Shown piece after piece: positions 35,705-44,783 of a DNA stretch of 64,000 bases. Positions within the stretch are counted from its first letter, which is position 1; each line of letters opens with the position of its first letter. A program made the position numbers and the translations under genes. Origin of the DNA: Bradyrhizobium sp. YR681 (lineage in GTDB: Bacteria; Pseudomonadota; Alphaproteobacteria; Rhizobiales; Xanthobacteraceae); the NCBI RefSeq assembly GCF_000282615.1, contig NZ_AKIY01000328.1:37191-101190 (forward strand), read 5' to 3'. The notes under the pieces were generated by a model, which saw only the letters and a program-made list of their open reading frames with translations, searched no databases and had not been told where the DNA came from.

Positions 35705-36427
35705 TCAGCGCGCGACTCTCCGAGGAGCAGACCTGGTTCCGGCGCCGGCCCCGGCTTTGGCCTTGCCCGAATTTGCAGGCTTCGAGGTCGGCTCCATCAG
35801 GCGGTCGAGGAAGAGTTCGGCGACGAATTCGGCGTCCTCGCCGAGCTTTTTGGTGTCGCCGCTCACCAGTGCCTGGATGCAGATGCCGCTGATCGCGCCC
35901 GAAATCGCGCGCACGTTCTGCTCGATATCGACGTCCTTGCGCAGCTCGCCCATCTTGCGCGCCTGCAACAGGTAGGCGCGGAGATTGTCGCGGTAGAGCC
36001 CATGCAGCTCGGCGATGCGCGGCTTCAGTTCCGGCACTGTGCCGGTCGAATCCACGATCAGATGGTACAGCGCGATCGCCGAGTCCGGCATGTCGCGCAC
36101 CGCCTCCATCTGGATCCGGATGCGCTCGGCGAGCGCCGCGCAACCGGTGCGACCGTCGATCCGCCGCTCGACCTGGCGCATGAAGCGGTCCTGGATCGTA
36201 TCGATCACGGTCTCCAGCAGGTGGAGCTTGGTGCCGAAGCGCTGCACAGGCAGGCCACGGCTGTAGCCGGCCTCGACGCCGATATCGGCGAGGCTCGCAC
36301 CGGACGTGCCGTGCCGGCCGATCAGCGCCACCGCCGCCCGCAGCATCCGCCGGTCCGACTCCTTGCGCCGCCGCTCCTTGGAGCCGATGGTCGGCGCCGC
36401 CTTTTCTGTGTCGCTACCGGCTGCCAC
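35705..36427 (-). CDS. TetR family transcriptional regulator
   Basis: A 240-aa regulator with an N-terminal TetR helix-turn-helix (RRMLRAAVALIGRHGTSGASLADIGVEAGYSRG, then a FGTKLHLLETVID stretch) and a C-terminal helical ligand domain; the last 25 residues are a Lys/Ala/Gly-rich tail. The frame is open to a TTG further upstream that would run into the SMP-30 gene; I chose a GTG that avoids this overlap, with GAGGGG upstream. The palindrome downstream of its 3' end, before the next operon, may be its site. Confidence 0.82.
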   Translation of the reverse strand: MAAGSDTEKAAPTIGSKERRRKESDRRMLRAAVALIGRHGTSGASLADIGVEAGYSRGLPVQRFGTKLHLLETVIDTIQDRFMRQVERRIDGRTGCAALAERIRIQMEAVRDMPDSAIALYHLIVDSTGTVPELKPRIAELHGLYRDNLRAYLLQARKMGELRKDVDIEQNVRAISGAISGICIQALVSGDTKKLGEDAEFVAELFLDRLMEPTSKPANSGKAKAGAGAGTRSAPRRVAR

Positions 36428-36509
36428 GAACCGTCGATTCCCCTCACCCGCGTTGAAGCCGCGGCCACGGTACACGTGGGTATGAGGTTTGTCAGTGGGG
36501 TCGGCGGCG

Positions 36510-37448
36510 CTATCTGCGTGCTGTACGGGAATCGTTGAGCGCAAGGCCGGGCCTCGGCCAGTCCACCGCGATCAGCCGCCCGGTGCCGGACAGCGTGATG
36601 AAGGCCGTGCGCATATCCGGGCCGCCGAAGCAGATGTTGGTGCAATAGACCTCGTCGGCTTCGTGGAACTCGATCAGTTTGCCGGCGGGCGAGAGCACGC
36701 TGATCCCGCCCCGCACCAGCGTGGCAACGCAGATGTTGCCGCCCTCCTCGACTGCGAGCGAATCGAAGCGCTGATAGCCCGGCAGGCCGTGCAAAAGCCG
36801 GCCGCCATTGGGCGACGGCCAGGGATCCTTGGCGACCTCGCCCTCGCCCGTGATGGGATAGCTCCAGATCCGGCTGGTCTCGGTCTCGGACACATAAAGC
36901 GTGCGTCCATCCGGTGACAGGCCGACGCCGTTCGGCGTCATGATCGGAAAGATCGCTTCCTTGATCATGGAGCCGTCGGTGCGCGCATAATAGACCGCGC
37001 CGCGGTCCATCAGCCGGCCGTAGGTCTTGCCGAGATCGGTGAACCAGAATCCGCCGCTGTCGTCGAAGACGATGTCGTTCGGCCCTTTCAAATGGACGCC
37101 GCCGCAACTCTCGTAGAGGGTCTTGACGGCGCCGGTATCGAGATCGACCTGCTCGATGCGTCCTGTCGTGTAGTCTTCGGCGCGGCCGGTCGGGCGGACA
37201 AAGTTGCTTGTGTCTCTGTGCCAGGAGAAGCCGCCATTGTTGCAGACATAGCATTTGCCGTCCGGACCGATGGCGGCGCCGTTCGGCCCGCCACCGAGAT
37301 GCGCGATCACCTCTTTTCGACCCGAAGGAAGCACGCGCGTCAGCCGGCCGCCTTCGATCTCGACGACGATGACGCTGCCGTCGGCGAGCGCGACCGGTCC
37401 TTCGGGAAAGGCCAGTCCATTCGCAATCTCTCTGCCCTCAAAGCGCAT
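36510..37448 (-). CDS. SMP-30/gluconolactonase-family protein
   Basis: A 312-aa six-bladed beta-propeller. Markers are FPEGPVALADGSVIVVEI near residue 14, GPNGAAIGPDGKCYVCNNGG, KGPNDIVFDDSGGFWFTD, and TPNGVGLSPDGRTLYVSE near 170; E/N/D residues in these motifs bind the catalytic metal of lactonases. No signal peptide. It lies 17 bases after livF and may hydrolyse a lactone intermediate. Confidence 0.87.
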   Translation of the reverse strand: MRFEGREIANGLAFPEGPVALADGSVIVVEIEGGRLTRVLPSGRKEVIAHLGGGPNGAAIGPDGKCYVCNNGGFSWHRDTSNFVRPTGRAEDYTTGRIEQVDLDTGAVKTLYESCGGVHLKGPNDIVFDDSGGFWFTDLGKTYGRLMDRGAVYYARTDGSMIKEAIFPIMTPNGVGLSPDGRTLYVSETETSRIWSYPITGEGEVAKDPWPSPNGGRLLHGLPGYQRFDSLAVEEGGNICVATLVRGGISVLSPAGKLIEFHEADEVYCTNICFGGPDMRTAFITLSGTGRLIAVDWPRPGLALNDSRTARR

Positions 37449-37465
37449 CGCGTCACTCCATGTTC

Positions 37466-38203
37466 TTATGCCGGCGCCGGCTGGCCCGCGCCGAGATAGG
37501 CCTCGACGACCTCTGCACGGCTTGCCGGCGTGGCAAGATCTGAGGCGCTGCGATGGCCCACGATGGCGCCATTGCGCACGAAATAAAGCTCGTCGGCGAC
37601 CTTCATCGTCATGCGGAAATTCTGCTCGACCAGCATGATGGCAAGGCCGGTATCCTGCTTGATTGTAACGAGGCGCTCGAATACGCGCCGGATCAGGAGC
37701 GGCGCCAATCCCAGCGACGGCTCGTCGAGCAGAAGCAGCCGCGGCGCGCTCATCAGGCCGCGCCCGATCGCGAGCATCTGCTGCTCGCCGCCGCTCAGCA
37801 TCCAGGCCGGCGACTTCAGGCGGTTGGCAATCTCGGGGAACAGCTCCAGCATGAGATTACGCCGCTGCCGCTGCACGCGCGCATCGAGGAAGAAGCCGCC
37901 GAGCAGGAGGTTTTCGGCGACCGTCAGCGAGCCGACGATCTGGCGCCCCTCGGGGACATAGACAATGCCGCGCCGGACGCGATGCCGCGCGGCGAGCGCG
38001 CCGATGTCTTCACCGGCAAAGCGCATTTCGCCTGCGGCCGGCACCAGGCCGGCGATGGCCTTGAGCACCGACGACTTGCCCGCGCCGTTGGCGCCGAGCA
38101 GTGCCACCACGCCCTTCTCCGGCACGGAAAGATCGACATTTTCGACGACACGCGCCCTGCCGTAGCTGACCGAGAGACCGCGTGCCGAGAACAGCTCAGT
38201 CAT
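37466..38203 (-). CDS. livF: branched-chain ABC transporter ATPase
   Basis: A 245-aa LivF-type ATPase: Walker A LLGANGAGKSSVLKAI near residue 34, signature LSGGEQQMLAIGRGLM near 134, Walker B RLLLLDEPSLGLAP. The start is the ATG eight bases after GGAGA, overlapping the livG stop; two more upstream ATGs are in frame. The symbol denotes the family role, not amino-acid specificity. Confidence 0.92.
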   Translation of the reverse strand: MTELFSARGLSVSYGRARVVENVDLSVPEKGVVALLGANGAGKSSVLKAIAGLVPAAGEMRFAGEDIGALAARHRVRRGIVYVPEGRQIVGSLTVAENLLLGGFFLDARVQRQRRNLMLELFPEIANRLKSPAWMLSGGEQQMLAIGRGLMSAPRLLLLDEPSLGLAPLLIRRVFERLVTIKQDTGLAIMLVEQNFRMTMKVADELYFVRNGAIVGHRSASDLATPASRAEVVEAYLGAGQPAPA

Positions 38204-38978
38204 CGGCATCGTCTCCGAGATAGACACGGATCACGTCGGGATGCGCGCGGATTTCGGCGGGCGTGCCGTCCGCGATCATCTTGCCGAAATTGAGCACGTA
38301 GATGTGCTCGCAGAGCTCCATGATCAGGTCCATGTCGTGCTCGACCACGAGGAGCACGAGGTCGGGCCTCATCAGTCGTTTCAAGGCGCGTATCAGATCA
38401 CGCGTCTCGACGGCGTTCAGTCCCGCGGCCGGCTCGTCGAGCAGGATCGCCCTGGGCTCGCTGGCAATGGCGCGCGCGATCTCGGCGAGGCGCAGCGTCC
38501 CCGGCGGCAGATCGGACGGCTTCTGATGGGCGGCGGACGCGATGCCGAGCTCATTCAGCGCCGCCATGGCACGGCGCTCGGTGTCCTGCTGCTCGGCACG
38601 CTGCGCCGGCGTCGGCACGAAGGCGCTGAACCAGCCGGACCGCCGCTTGAGGGTGAGACCGACGAGGACGTTTTCCAGCAGCGACAGATCCGGGCACATC
38701 GCCAGATTCTGGAAGCTGCGGGTGATGCCGCATCCGGCGCGCTGGGCGGGCCCCATGCCGTCCAGCGGCCTGCCAGCAAAACTGCTGTGGCCGCGCTGGC
38801 CGCGATAGAGCCCGGTGAGACAGTTGAACAAGCTGGTCTTGCCCGCGCCATTGGGTCCAATCAGGCCCGTGATGACGCCGGGCCGCAAGGTCAGCGAGAC
38901 ATCGCTGAGAACCTGAAGCCCGCCGAAGCCGAGGGAGATTCCATCGGCGACGAGCCCGCTGCCGGCGGCTACCGTCAT
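38196..38978 (-). CDS. livG: branched-chain ABC transporter ATPase
   Basis: A 260-aa LivG-type ATPase with Walker A GPNGAGKTS near residue 41, Walker B AILLDEPAAGLN and the H-loop EHDMDLIM. The signature is atypical: LPPGTLRLAEIARA in place of the LPYGQQR pattern common in LivG; the conserved Gly remains. Its start overlaps the livM stop (ATGA). Confidence 0.92.
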   Translation of the reverse strand: MTVAAGSGLVADGISLGFGGLQVLSDVSLTLRPGVITGLIGPNGAGKTSLFNCLTGLYRGQRGHSSFAGRPLDGMGPAQRAGCGITRSFQNLAMCPDLSLLENVLVGLTLKRRSGWFSAFVPTPAQRAEQQDTERRAMAALNELGIASAAHQKPSDLPPGTLRLAEIARAIASEPRAILLDEPAAGLNAVETRDLIRALKRLMRPDLVLLVVEHDMDLIMELCEHIYVLNFGKMIADGTPAEIRAHPDVIRVYLGDDADD

Positions 38979-39955
38979 CGCGCCCTCCTGCCCGGCACGA
39001 AGCGGCGCAGGTCGCCGGCATTCGCGGCCAGCGTGACCGCGACGAGCGCGACGCCATAGAGGATCGGAACCCAGTCGCCGGCCTTCGCCAGATAGGTCGG
39101 CACCAGCGTGATGAAGGCGCCGCCGACGAGCGCGGCCGGCAACGACAGCCTGTTCAGGCTGACGACCGAGCCGACCAGCAGGAAGACACCGCTGAAGAAG
39201 GTGAAGCTGTTCGGGGAAACGGTCGAGGACGCAAAGCCCGTCAACGCCCCTGCTAGCGAAGCCAGCGCCGCGCTCACCGTGAAGATCGAGATACGCGCCC
39301 AGCTCCGCGTGATCCCCATGGCCTCGGCCGCGCGCGGTTGCGCCTGCGCCATCAACAGCGCCAGGCCTTGCGCCGACTTGCGGAAATGCGCGAGCGCCAG
39401 ACAGACGACAATCAGAACGACGAGAGTCACGTAATAGCGTTGCAACGCCTTCGAGACGCCGGGGACCAGATCCTGCGCGATGTAGAGACCTTCGAAGCCG
39501 CCGGTGAACTTCTCGAAGCCGATCAGGATTTCCGGCAGCGCGAGCGCCAGCGCCATGGTCGCCACCGCCAGATAGATTCCGGAGAGCCGGCGGGAGGGGA
39601 ATGCAAAGATAAAGCCGCCGCCGGCGCCGAGCAGGATCGCCAATGGCAGGCTTACCGCAATGGACAGGCCCAGCCGGTGCTCGACGATTGCAACCGCATA
39701 GGCTCCGAGCGCCACGAAGAAACTGTGCCCGATCGACACTTCACCGCCGTACCGCACCAGCATGCTGACGGAGAGAACGGCAACCGCATTCGCAATGCTC
39801 AGCGACAGGCTGTAGAGCAGGAAGCCGCCGGCCAGAAGGGGCAGCAGCGCCAGCACCGCGACCAAAGCGAGCACGGACAGCCGCGCGATATCGACGTGAC
39901 CGCCGCGAGCGGACGCGCTGACCTTGGACGCGTGGGCGAGATCAGACACGGCCAC
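38975..39955 (-). CDS. livM: branched-chain ABC transporter permease
   Basis: A 326-aa membrane protein with eight to nine hydrophobic segments and the LivM features YGGEVSIGHSFFVALGAYAVAI and LFRKSAQGLALLMAQ-type loop (QPRAAEAMGI). It begins with GTG and overlaps the livH 3' end by 14 bases. The partner ATPase genes follow without gaps. Confidence 0.92.
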   Translation of the reverse strand: MAVSDLAHASKVSASARGGHVDIARLSVLALVAVLALLPLLAGGFLLYSLSLSIANAVAVLSVSMLVRYGGEVSIGHSFFVALGAYAVAIVEHRLGLSIAVSLPLAILLGAGGGFIFAFPSRRLSGIYLAVATMALALALPEILIGFEKFTGGFEGLYIAQDLVPGVSKALQRYYVTLVVLIVVCLALAHFRKSAQGLALLMAQAQPRAAEAMGITRSWARISIFTVSAALASLAGALTGFASSTVSPNSFTFFSGVFLLVGSVVSLNRLSLPAALVGGAFITLVPTYLAKAGDWVPILYGVALVAVTLAANAGDLRRFVPGRRAR

Positions 39956-40838
39956 CGATCGCCCTTTCCAGGAGTCCGTTGGGGAAGAAGTTGAGCGTCA
40001 GCAGGATCACGCCGAGCAGGAACGTGTTCATGAACTCCGGCGCGACGTAGAACGAGAACAGGTTCATGGCGACGCCGACCAGGATGCCGCCAACGGCGGC
40101 GCCCGGCAGACTCGAGAAGCCGCCAACCACGGCCGCGGTAAAAGCCTGCAACATGAAGGACGGAACCGTCGTCGAACTCAGGAACGTCGTCGGCACGATC
40201 AGCAGCGCCGCGACGAGGCCGAGGACGGCGCCGGCGAGCCAGGAGAACAGGTGGACGGAGCGCAGGTTCAGCCCGCAGACCTCGCAGGCGAACGGATTGG
40301 TCGACACTGCACGGAACGCGACGCCGAGCTTGGTGCGCTCGATGATCACGAACAGGCTGCCGACGATTGCGAGCGTGACGACGAGAACGGCGAGATCATA
40401 GGAGGAGACACGGATCGCCCCGAGGCTGAAATTGAAGCGGGGCACCGGGAGGTCGAGATTGACGATGTCGGCACCGAACACGAGCTGCACTGCGCCTTGC
40501 AGGATCAGCCCGACGCCGAGCGTTGCGATGGTGGAGGCCAGATCGGACTTGAAGACGATCGGCGCGATCACGGCATAGCTCATGACCGCAATCGCGCAGG
40601 CTATGCCGAGCGCCAGCGCCACCGCACTGGCCCAGGACAGGCTGAGCAGGCTGCCGCTGGAGAAGCCAAAGACCACGAACGCGCCGAGACAGGCGAGATT
40701 GCCGTGCGAGAAATTCACGACGCGCGAGCTCTTGAACACCATGACAAGGCCGAGCGCGCCGACGCCGTAGAGGCAGCCGGAGATGGTCCCGGACCAGAGC
40801 AGCGGCAGAATGTCTCGGATGAATCCCGCCACGCTCAC
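39942..40838 (-). CDS. livH: branched-chain ABC transporter permease
   Basis: A 298-aa LivH-type permease with about eight hydrophobic segments and the conserved GxVMVFKSSRVVNFSHGNLACLGAF region. The GTG start overlaps the stop of the upstream reductase (GTGA); a longer frame would run into that gene. Confidence 0.92.
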   Translation of the reverse strand: MSVAGFIRDILPLLWSGTISGCLYGVGALGLVMVFKSSRVVNFSHGNLACLGAFVVFGFSSGSLLSLSWASAVALALGIACAIAVMSYAVIAPIVFKSDLASTIATLGVGLILQGAVQLVFGADIVNLDLPVPRFNFSLGAIRVSSYDLAVLVVTLAIVGSLFVIIERTKLGVAFRAVSTNPFACEVCGLNLRSVHLFSWLAGAVLGLVAALLIVPTTFLSSTTVPSFMLQAFTAAVVGGFSSLPGAAVGGILVGVAMNLFSFYVAPEFMNTFLLGVILLTLNFFPNGLLERAIGGRV

Positions 40839-41734
40839 CCCTGCCCTTCGTCCGGCACGCCACCCTGCTCGATGAACTCGATCACGCCGGGGAAATAGCG
40901 CCCCGAGAGGCCGTGCCGGCATGCGGCATTGTAGTAGCGGCGCGCAAGCTCGGCGACGCCGGGACGAACGCCGTTGTCGGAAGCGAGCTGAAGCACGTAA
41001 TCGAGGTCCTTCAGCACGTATTCCGGCGGAAAGGCTTTTGCCGGAAAATTGCGCGGCAGCATCGCCTTGGCGCCGTGATTGCGCAGCACGAAACTATCGC
41101 CGGATCCCTTCGACACTGCGCTCAGCAGCGTCTCGGACTTCACACCGGCGCGCTCGCCGACCACCATCATCTCGGCCAGCGCCAGCGTGTGCTCGAACAC
41201 CAGCGCGTTGTTGATCAGCTTGACGACCTGGCCGCAGCCGACCTCGCCACAATGGGTGACGTCGGACCCGATATAGTCGAGCAGCGGCTTGATCCGCGCG
41301 AACACGGCCTCCTCGGCGCCGACCATGATGCTGAGCTCGCCACGCTGCGCGGCCTCTCGCGTGCGCGCCACCGGCGCATCCGCGAAGGCAAAGCCCCTGG
41401 CCTTCAGGTGCTCGGACACGCCGCGCGCCAGCGCGACGGGCGTGGTGCTGAGATCGACGATCGTGGCTCCCGGCCGCGCCACCTGCGCGATCGCGGACGA
41501 GAGCGCCTCCACCTGAGGTCCGCCCGGCAACGACAGGAAGATGACGTCCGCGACAGCAGCAAGCGCTTCGAGGGAGGCAGCCGCCTCCGCCTTGGTGTCG
41601 GACAGCGCGGCGATCGCCGCCGGATCGCGGTCGAGGATCAGCACGCGACCGGCGTGCTTCTTCGCCATATTCCGGCACATCGGACCGCCCATGACGCCGA
41701 GCCCAATGAAGCCGATGGTCTGTGCTGCGCTCAT
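40835..41734 (-). CDS. NAD(P)-dependent oxidoreductase, 3-hydroxyisobutyrate dehydrogenase family
   Basis: A 299-aa beta-hydroxyacid dehydrogenase. Rossmann motif GFIGLGVMGGPMCRNM near residue 8; the substrate-binding DAPVARTREAAQRGELSIMVG near 118; catalytic Lys in GEVGCGQVVKLINN near 168. The family includes tartronate-semialdehyde reductase, which would fit glyoxylate produced by a malyl-CoA-type lyase. It is coupled to livH and lies four bases after the SDR. Confidence 0.9.
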   Translation of the reverse strand: MSAAQTIGFIGLGVMGGPMCRNMAKKHAGRVLILDRDPAAIAALSDTKAEAAASLEALAAVADVIFLSLPGGPQVEALSSAIAQVARPGATIVDLSTTPVALARGVSEHLKARGFAFADAPVARTREAAQRGELSIMVGAEEAVFARIKPLLDYIGSDVTHCGEVGCGQVVKLINNALVFEHTLALAEMMVVGERAGVKSETLLSAVSKGSGDSFVLRNHGAKAMLPRNFPAKAFPPEYVLKDLDYVLQLASDNGVRPGVAELARRYYNAACRHGLSGRYFPGVIEFIEQGGVPDEGQG

Positions 41735-41738
41735 GATG

Positions 41739-42488
41739 TCAATCCATCAACATGCCGCCATTGACGTCGAGCACCGTGCCGGTGATCCAGTTCGACGCCG
41801 GCGAACAGAGGAAGAGAATGCTCTGGGCGATATCCTCGGGCTGGCCGAACCGTCCCAGCGGAACGTTGCCGTTCGCCGACGGCGCGGCGCGATCGGTGAC
41901 GGTCGCCCACATCGGCGTCTCGACCGGACCGGGCGCGATGATGTTGGCATAGACACCCTTGGCCGCGCCGTTCTTGGCGACCCATTTCATCAGGCCGTGC
42001 ACGGCCGATTTCGCCGCAACATAGGCGGGCCCCGAGGCGACGCCGCCGATCTTGGCGGCTATCGAACCCAGCGCCACGATCTTGCCGAAGCCGCGTTCGG
42101 CCATGACAGGATAGAGCTTGCGGACGGGATTGACCGTGCCCATCAGGTTAACGGCGAGGATCTTCTCCCATTCCTCGTCGGTCGACTGCGCCAACGGCGT
42201 GTTGGCAATCGTGCCGGCGCAGAGCACCAGGATGTCGATCTTGCCGCGCGCCTTCAGCTCGTCGTCGATCAGCTTTTCGGTCGCCGCGCGATCCGTCACG
42301 TCGCAGCGACGATAGCTCGCTCGTTCGGGAAACTTGCCGCCGTCCTCGACGATGTCGGTGGCGATGACGTCGGCGCCTGCCGCGCAGAACGCGGCGACGA
42401 CGGCGCGGCCGATGCCGCCGGCGGCTCCCGTGATGAGGGCGGTTTGTCCGTCGAGACGCGAGGGCCCGCTCAAGGGCGATCCAGCCAT
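41739..42488 (-). CDS. short-chain dehydrogenase/reductase (second)
   Basis: A 249-aa SDR: TGAAGGIGRAV near residue 20, LCAGTIANTP in place of NNAG, Ser in GSIAAKIGG, YVAAK near 155 and a C-terminal LDVNGGMLMD. All catalytic residues are present. It is located between the LIV binding protein and the hydroxyacid dehydrogenase, so it likely handles an intermediate of the same pathway. Confidence 0.92.
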   Translation of the reverse strand: MAGSPLSGPSRLDGQTALITGAAGGIGRAVVAAFCAAGADVIATDIVEDGGKFPERASYRRCDVTDRAATEKLIDDELKARGKIDILVLCAGTIANTPLAQSTDEEWEKILAVNLMGTVNPVRKLYPVMAERGFGKIVALGSIAAKIGGVASGPAYVAAKSAVHGLMKWVAKNGAAKGVYANIIAPGPVETPMWATVTDRAAPSANGNVPLGRFGQPEDIAQSILFLCSPASNWITGTVLDVNGGMLMD

Positions 42489-42570
42489 GTCCTACTTTCC
42501 TTGTTTTTCTTGGTAGCTAACACGAGCAGCGGGCGGCCGTGTCTTGCGGCCACCCGCTGAAACGAAGGGC

Positions 42571-43776
42571 TCAGGCCGGCTTGGCGTCGAAGGCCACCGC
42601 CGGATAGGGCTTGAAGTCGCGCACCATGACGAACGAACCCTGCGCTTGCAGGATCGCTTCCTGGCGCGTGCCGCGGTGGTCCGCGCCAGTGAAGGTGACC
42701 TTGCGCGCGCCACCGACCGAGGCATTGCTCAGCGTATTGCCCGCCTCGATCAGATTGGCACGCGTGATCGGCTTGCCGCTGTCGACCAATGCGCCAAAGA
42801 TGCTGCCGAACAGCGCGGCATTGCTCCAGCCATTGAGGCCAAACACGCCGACCGGATCGTTCGGATAGTATTTTGATATGGCTTCCCGATAGGCCTTGAT
42901 CTCGGGCTCGCCACTGTCGACCGGGAGCAGCCACGAGGAGAAGTAGACGCCGTTGAGAAGGTCGCCGGTCAGCTTGTAGGTGGCGGGATCGGCGGTGAAG
43001 AAGGGCGCGAACCAGGTGAGCTTGACGCCCTGGCGGTCGGCCGCCTTCAGCGCGGCCGCGAGATTGGCGTTGGATCCGAACAGGATCGCAGCCTGGGCTT
43101 CGGAGTTGGCGACACGACGGATGTGCGGCGTGAAGTCGGTGGTCTTCACCTCGAACGGAACCGACTCCGCCGCCGTGAGCTTGTTGGCCTCCATGAAGAG
43201 ATCGAAGCCGCGCTTGGCGGAGCGGCCGAGTTCGTCGTTCTCCCACAGCAGCGCGATCTTCTTCAGCTTGAGATCGTTGACGGCGAACTCGGCATTCGAG
43301 GCCGCCGACCAGCCGTAGTCGGGCAACAGCGGAAAGATGTTCGGCTCGGCGAAGAAGGCGCTGGCGCCGCCGATCGGCCCGATCATCGCAAGGCCGTTTT
43401 CCTTGGCATAGGGAATGACGGCGACGTTGGTGGCTGTCCCAACCGCAGCCACGAGCGCAAAAATATGGTTGTCCTCGACGAGGCGTCTGACGGCGGCGAC
43501 GCTGCGGGCGGGATCGTATCCGTCATCGAGCGTCACATAGTTGATCTTCCAGCCCTTGATGCCGCCGGCCTCGTTGACGCTCTTGAAATAGGCGTCCGCC
43601 GCGTGAGTCAGGATCGCGTAAAAGGGGACCGGCCCGGTGACCGGCGTAAACCCGCCGATGGTGATGGTCTTGGCGGCGGCATCTACGCCGATCTCGTCGG
43701 CGAGCAGCGACGAGCCGGGATAGGCCGATGCCAGCGCAGCGGCGCCCGACAGCTTGAGAAAGTCGCGCCTCTTCAT
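42571..43776 (-). CDS. branched-chain amino acid-type ABC substrate-binding protein (second copy, Tat signal)
   Basis: A 401-aa type I binding protein with a twin-arginine signal (KRRDFLKLSG at residues 2-11, then a hydrophobic stretch to about residue 27). The mature protein shows TIGGFTPVTGPVPFYAI, YFKSVNEAGGIKGWKI and the FGLNGWSNAALFGSIF region. ATG is chosen over an upstream GTG because GGAGG sits seven bases before it. It heads the livHMGF operon, with a promoter-like element and ATGCAT dyad upstream. Confidence 0.9.
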   Translation of the reverse strand: MKRRDFLKLSGAAALASAYPGSSLLADEIGVDAAAKTITIGGFTPVTGPVPFYAILTHAADAYFKSVNEAGGIKGWKINYVTLDDGYDPARSVAAVRRLVEDNHIFALVAAVGTATNVAVIPYAKENGLAMIGPIGGASAFFAEPNIFPLLPDYGWSAASNAEFAVNDLKLKKIALLWENDELGRSAKRGFDLFMEANKLTAAESVPFEVKTTDFTPHIRRVANSEAQAAILFGSNANLAAALKAADRQGVKLTWFAPFFTADPATYKLTGDLLNGVYFSSWLLPVDSGEPEIKAYREAISKYYPNDPVGVFGLNGWSNAALFGSIFGALVDSGKPITRANLIEAGNTLSNASVGGARKVTFTGADHRGTRQEAILQAQGSFVMVRDFKPYPAVAFDAKPA

Positions 43777-43812
43777 CACAGGCCCTCCCCGATATTTGTT
43801 TTTCTCCGATCA

Positions 43813-43860
43813 TCTTTAGAAGGAGGAACTTGGTCGGTCAATAGAAAATGCATTATGCAT
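43813..43860 (-). promoter_or_regulatory. GntR-type operator and promoter upstream of LIV binding-protein gene
   Basis: The dyad ATGCATTATGCAT lies at 43848-43860, next to the citE stop. On the minus strand it is followed by TTGACC (43841-43836), a 17-base spacer and TAAAGA (43818-43813), then GGAGG before the gene. The -10 match is weak. The identical dyad recurs before two other transcription units of the island. Confidence 0.55.
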
Positions 43861-44672
43861 TATGTACCAATAGATGCCTCGCTGGCCAGGATCAGCTCGG
43901 CGCGGCGGATGACCGGAGCATCGATCATCTTGCCATCCAGCGCCACCGCCGCGCCGCCTGCGCTTTCGGCGACCTCCATCACGCGCCGGGCCCATTTGAG
44001 TTCGTCGGCGGTGGGCAGAAAGGCATCGTTGACCAGCTTGACCTGCGCCGGATGGATGCAGAGCTTGGCCCCAAAGCCCAGCGCCCTGGCGCGACCGACC
44101 GCCGCCCCGAAGGCCGCAGGATCCGTCCAATTGGTCGTCACTCCGTCGACCGGCGCTGCCAATCCAGCCAACCGCGACTCCAGAACGATCTGCAGGCGCA
44201 CCGGATCGAGTTCCTGCGCAGTCTCGGTCACGCCGGCATCGATGCCGAAGTCGAGATTGCCGAAAGCCAATTGCGATACCAGGCCGCTGTTGCCGATGCT
44301 CCGCAACTCCGCATATCCCCTGACCGTTTCGATGAGAGCGATGATCCGGCAGGACTGGTCCAGCAATCCGACCAGGCGATTGAGCGATCCGGGCTCGGCC
44401 TTCGGCAACATCAGCTTGGTCACACCGGCGCGGCGGACCATGTCCATGTCGGCAGCGAAGAACGGGCTATCCGCGCCATTCACGCGCACGATGGCACCAT
44501 TCCGCCCCGCCCATTGCGCGATGGCACCGCGCGCCGTCCCCTTGTCGGCCGGCGCCACCGCGTCCTCGAGATCAAGGATGATTTGGTGGGCGCCGGACGC
44601 GACAGCTTTGTCGAAACGCTCGGGCCGGTTGGCGGGCACAAACAGGAAAGAGCGGGATAAAGCGCTGGACAT
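43860..44672 (-). CDS. CitE/HpcH-type CoA-ester lyase
   Basis: A 270-aa lyase of the malyl-CoA/citramalyl-CoA/CitE family, which cleaves a beta-hydroxyacyl-CoA into acetyl- or propionyl-CoA plus an oxoacid. Motifs: RSFLFVPANRPERFDKA, LDLEDAV near residue 36, VRVNG near 62, IALIETVRG near 112 and the FGNLDFGIDAG region. GAGG lies about 10 bases before the ATG. It is divergent from the GntR gene, with the ATGCAT dyad between. With SucCD-like and hydratase genes in the same island it probably performs the final cleavage. Confidence 0.88.
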   Translation of the reverse strand: MSSALSRSFLFVPANRPERFDKAVASGAHQIILDLEDAVAPADKGTARGAIAQWAGRNGAIVRVNGADSPFFAADMDMVRRAGVTKLMLPKAEPGSLNRLVGLLDQSCRIIALIETVRGYAELRSIGNSGLVSQLAFGNLDFGIDAGVTETAQELDPVRLQIVLESRLAGLAAPVDGVTTNWTDPAAFGAAVGRARALGFGAKLCIHPAQVKLVNDAFLPTADELKWARRVMEVAESAGGAAVALDGKMIDAPVIRRAELILASEASIGT

Positions 44673-44690
44673 TCGACACCAACCTCAATT

Positions 44691-44703
44691 ATGCATTATG
44701 CAT
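44691..44703. promoter_or_regulatory. GntR-type operator between citE and gntR
   Basis: ATGCATTATGCAT, a 6-1-6 dyad, in the 111-base divergent interval, 19 bases from the citE start. It is identical to the site at 43848-43860 and is the inverse of that at 55465-55477. It overlaps CATTAT/CATAAT sequences usable as -10 elements on both strands. The neighbouring GntR gene would be autoregulated. Confidence 0.65.
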
Positions 44704-44783
44704 TATCGTTTGTATTTCTATCCTCCCTGGAAGACCGCGTCTATGGTAGTCGCGGGCAAATCAGGCGGGGGCAGCGGCATCCA

